DNA of 64,000 nt. It comes from Bradyrhizobium huanghuaihaiense. GTDB lineage: Bacteria; Pseudomonadota; Alphaproteobacteria; Rhizobiales; Xanthobacteraceae. Shown one piece after another: positions 62,744 to 64,000 of the stretch (position 1 is the first letter of the stretch; each line of letters opens with the position of its first letter). Made by a program: the position numbers and the translations under genes. The DNA is taken from assembly GCF_007830635.1 (NCBI RefSeq), contig NZ_VLLA01000016.1, positions 1-64,000 of the forward strand. The letters run 5' to 3'. The notes beneath the pieces were generated by a model. The model worked only from the letters and a program-made list of their open reading frames with translations, ran no database searches and was not told the DNA's origin.

Positions 62744-63952
62744 ATGAGCGCAGCCGGCTCCGCCGCATCAGGCGTCCCGCATCTCGACGTCGATCCCTTC
62801 GACATGAAGTTTTTTGCCGACCCCTATCCCACGCATCAGCTGCTGCGGGAGGCGGGGCCGGTGGTCTATCTCGACAAGTGGAAGGTCTACGGCGTGGCGC
62901 GCTATGCCGAGGTCCATGCCGTGCTGAACGATCCCGCCACCTTCTGCTCCAGCCGCGGCGTCGGCCTGTCCGACTTCAAGAAGGAGACGCCGTGGCGGCC
63001 GCCGAGCCTGATCCTGGAGGCCGATCCGCCTGCGCACACCCGCACCCGCGCCGTGCTGTCAAAAGTGCTGTCGCCGACGGTGATGAAGCAGGTGCGCGAC
63101 CGTTTTGCCGCCGCGGCGGAGGAACGGGTGGACGCGCTGATCGACAAGCGCAGCTTCGATGCAATCACAGACCTCGCCGAGGCCTATCCGCTGTCGATCT
63201 TTCCCGATGCGCTCGGGCTGAAGGCGGAAGGCCGCGAGCATCTCATTCCCTATGCGAGCGTCGTATTCAACGCCTTCGGCCCGCCCAACCAGCTGCGCCA
63301 GGAGGCGATCGAACGTTCGATGCCGCACCAGGCTTATGTCGCCGAGCAATGCCAGCGCGAGAACCTTGCGCCCGGCGGCTTTGGCGCCTGCATTCATGCA
63401 CAGGCCGACGAGGGCGCCATCACGGCCACGGAGGCCCCGCTATTGGTGCGCTCGCTGCTGTCGGCCGGCCTCGATACCACCGTCAACGGCATCGGCGCGG
63501 CGGTCTATTGTCTCGCGCGCTTCCCCGATCAGTGGCAGCGCCTGCGCGGCGATCTCTCGCTGGCGCGCGGTGCTTTCGAGGAGGCGGTGCGTTTCGAGAG
63601 TCCGGTACAGACCTTCTTCCGCACCACCACGCGCGAGGTCGAGCTGTCAGGCGCGCGGATCGGCGAGGGCGAGAAGGTGCTGATGTTCCTCGCCGCCGCC
63701 AATCGCGATCCCAGGCGCTGGGACCAGCCGGACAGCTACGACATCACCCGCCGCACCTCCGGCCATGTCGGCTTCGGCTCCGGCATCCACATGTGTGTCG
63801 GCCAGCTCGTCGCCCGCCTCGAAGGCGAGGTGATGCTGACGGCGCTGGCACGGCGCATCGCGAAGATCGAGATCACGGGCGAGCCGAAGCGCCGCTTCAA
63901 CAACACGCTGCGCGGGCTCGACAGCCTGCCTGTCACCATCACCCCGGCCTGA
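62744..63952 (+). CDS. Cytochrome P450, CYP199-like
   Basis: Soluble P450 of 402 residues. The haem loop FGSGIHMCVGQL contains the ligand cysteine, the I-helix segment is LLSAGLDTTVNG and the ExxR is EEAVRFESP. Long stretches match, as I remember it, CYP199A2 of Rhodopseudomonas palustris (for example DKWKVYGVARYAEVHAVLND), an enzyme that demethylates or hydroxylates para-substituted benzoates such as 4-methoxybenzoate. The ferredoxin gene 12 bases on fits the CYP199A2-Pux arrangement. The start at 62744 follows a GGGAGGA ribosome site. Confidence 0.92.
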   Translation: MSAAGSAASGVPHLDVDPFDMKFFADPYPTHQLLREAGPVVYLDKWKVYGVARYAEVHAVLNDPATFCSSRGVGLSDFKKETPWRPPSLILEADPPAHTRTRAVLSKVLSPTVMKQVRDRFAAAAEERVDALIDKRSFDAITDLAEAYPLSIFPDALGLKAEGREHLIPYASVVFNAFGPPNQLRQEAIERSMPHQAYVAEQCQRENLAPGGFGACIHAQADEGAITATEAPLLVRSLLSAGLDTTVNGIGAAVYCLARFPDQWQRLRGDLSLARGAFEEAVRFESPVQTFFRTTTREVELSGARIGEGEKVLMFLAAANRDPRRWDQPDSYDITRRTSGHVGFGSGIHMCVGQLVARLEGEVMLTALARRIAKIEITGEPKRRFNNTLRGLDSLPVTITPA

Positions 63953-63964
63953 CGAGGAGTCTTG

Positions 63965-64000
63965 ATGCCCGCCATCACCTTCATTCATTCCGACGGCAAG
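63965..64000 (+). CDS. [2Fe-2S] ferredoxin, partial, cut by the window end
   Basis: Only the first 12 residues (MPAITFIHSDGK) are present. They match the start of the plant/adrenodoxin-type ferredoxins, and a GAGGAG ribosome site precedes the ATG. Position just after the P450 suggests it is the electron donor of that enzyme. The cluster-binding cysteines are outside the window. Confidence 0.65.
   Translation, partial: MPAITFIHSDGK

Noticed and set aside
62072..62747. Plus-strand frame starting at a strong ribosome site before the MarR gene
   Set aside because: The start site looks real, but the encoded chain has no similarity to a known family and is antisense to a good MarR gene. Reported as a possible gene remnant only.

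Overview
This is 64 kb of a GC-rich alphaproteobacterial chromosome, most likely Bradyrhizobium or a close relative such as Rhodopseudomonas. The evidence is the codon bias, the many palindromic intergenic repeats, a CYP199-like P450 with its ferredoxin, and monohaem Sox genes. It encodes about 57 proteins. I saw no rRNA, tRNA, insertion sequence, phage or CRISPR array. At least 20 hairpin-type intergenic repeats of about seven families sit between genes.

Layout. 0.2-4.6 kb: RND efflux pump. 4.9-6.1: lone branched-chain amino acid type binding protein. 6.2-10.9: MAPEG protein and an AttH/CrtC-like protein with its FtsX-type ABC exporter. 11-15.7: two MFS carriers around a D-aminoacylase-type amidohydrolase. 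16-22.2: sulfur oxidation genes soxXYZAKB, a DsrE-like protein and a persulfide dioxygenase-rhodanese fusion. 22.4-33: DUF938 methyltransferase, hydrolase and oligopeptidase, two MFS carriers, VOC and carboxymuconolactone decarboxylase proteins, and two acyl-CoA dehydrogenases. 33.2-39.8: membrane-anchored amino acid binding protein, L,D-transpeptidase, two duplicated membrane proteins of unknown function, a redoxin-CcdA pair and an ECF sigma factor.

40.2-47.3 kb is a signalling locus. A TRAP-type (DctP) binding protein without TRAP permeases is encoded in one operon with a membrane histidine kinase, a soluble receiver-DUF3369-kinase hybrid and an OmpR-type regulator. A lone UgpB-like binding protein gene is divergent from it.

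48.7-59.1 kb is a nitrogen-scavenging cluster. A near-consensus sigma-54 promoter precedes a complete peptide-type ABC importer, followed by atzG-, atzE- and atzH-like genes and a GntR regulator. A convergent allophanate hydrolase (AtzF-like) would finish the pathway. There is no cyanuric acid hydrolase, so the imported compound is unknown. 59.2-64 kb is an aromatic acid region: MarR regulators, a feruloyl-CoA synthetase with a clear operator between it and its divergent MarR gene, and the P450-ferredoxin pair, cut by the window end.

The strongest candidates for undescribed biology are the binding-protein/two-kinase locus (40.2-45.8 kb), the sigma-54 AtzGEH-transporter-AtzF cluster (48.6-59.1 kb), and the tandem membrane proteins at 35.3-37.3 kb, each built from a repeated module and preceded by the same palindrome.
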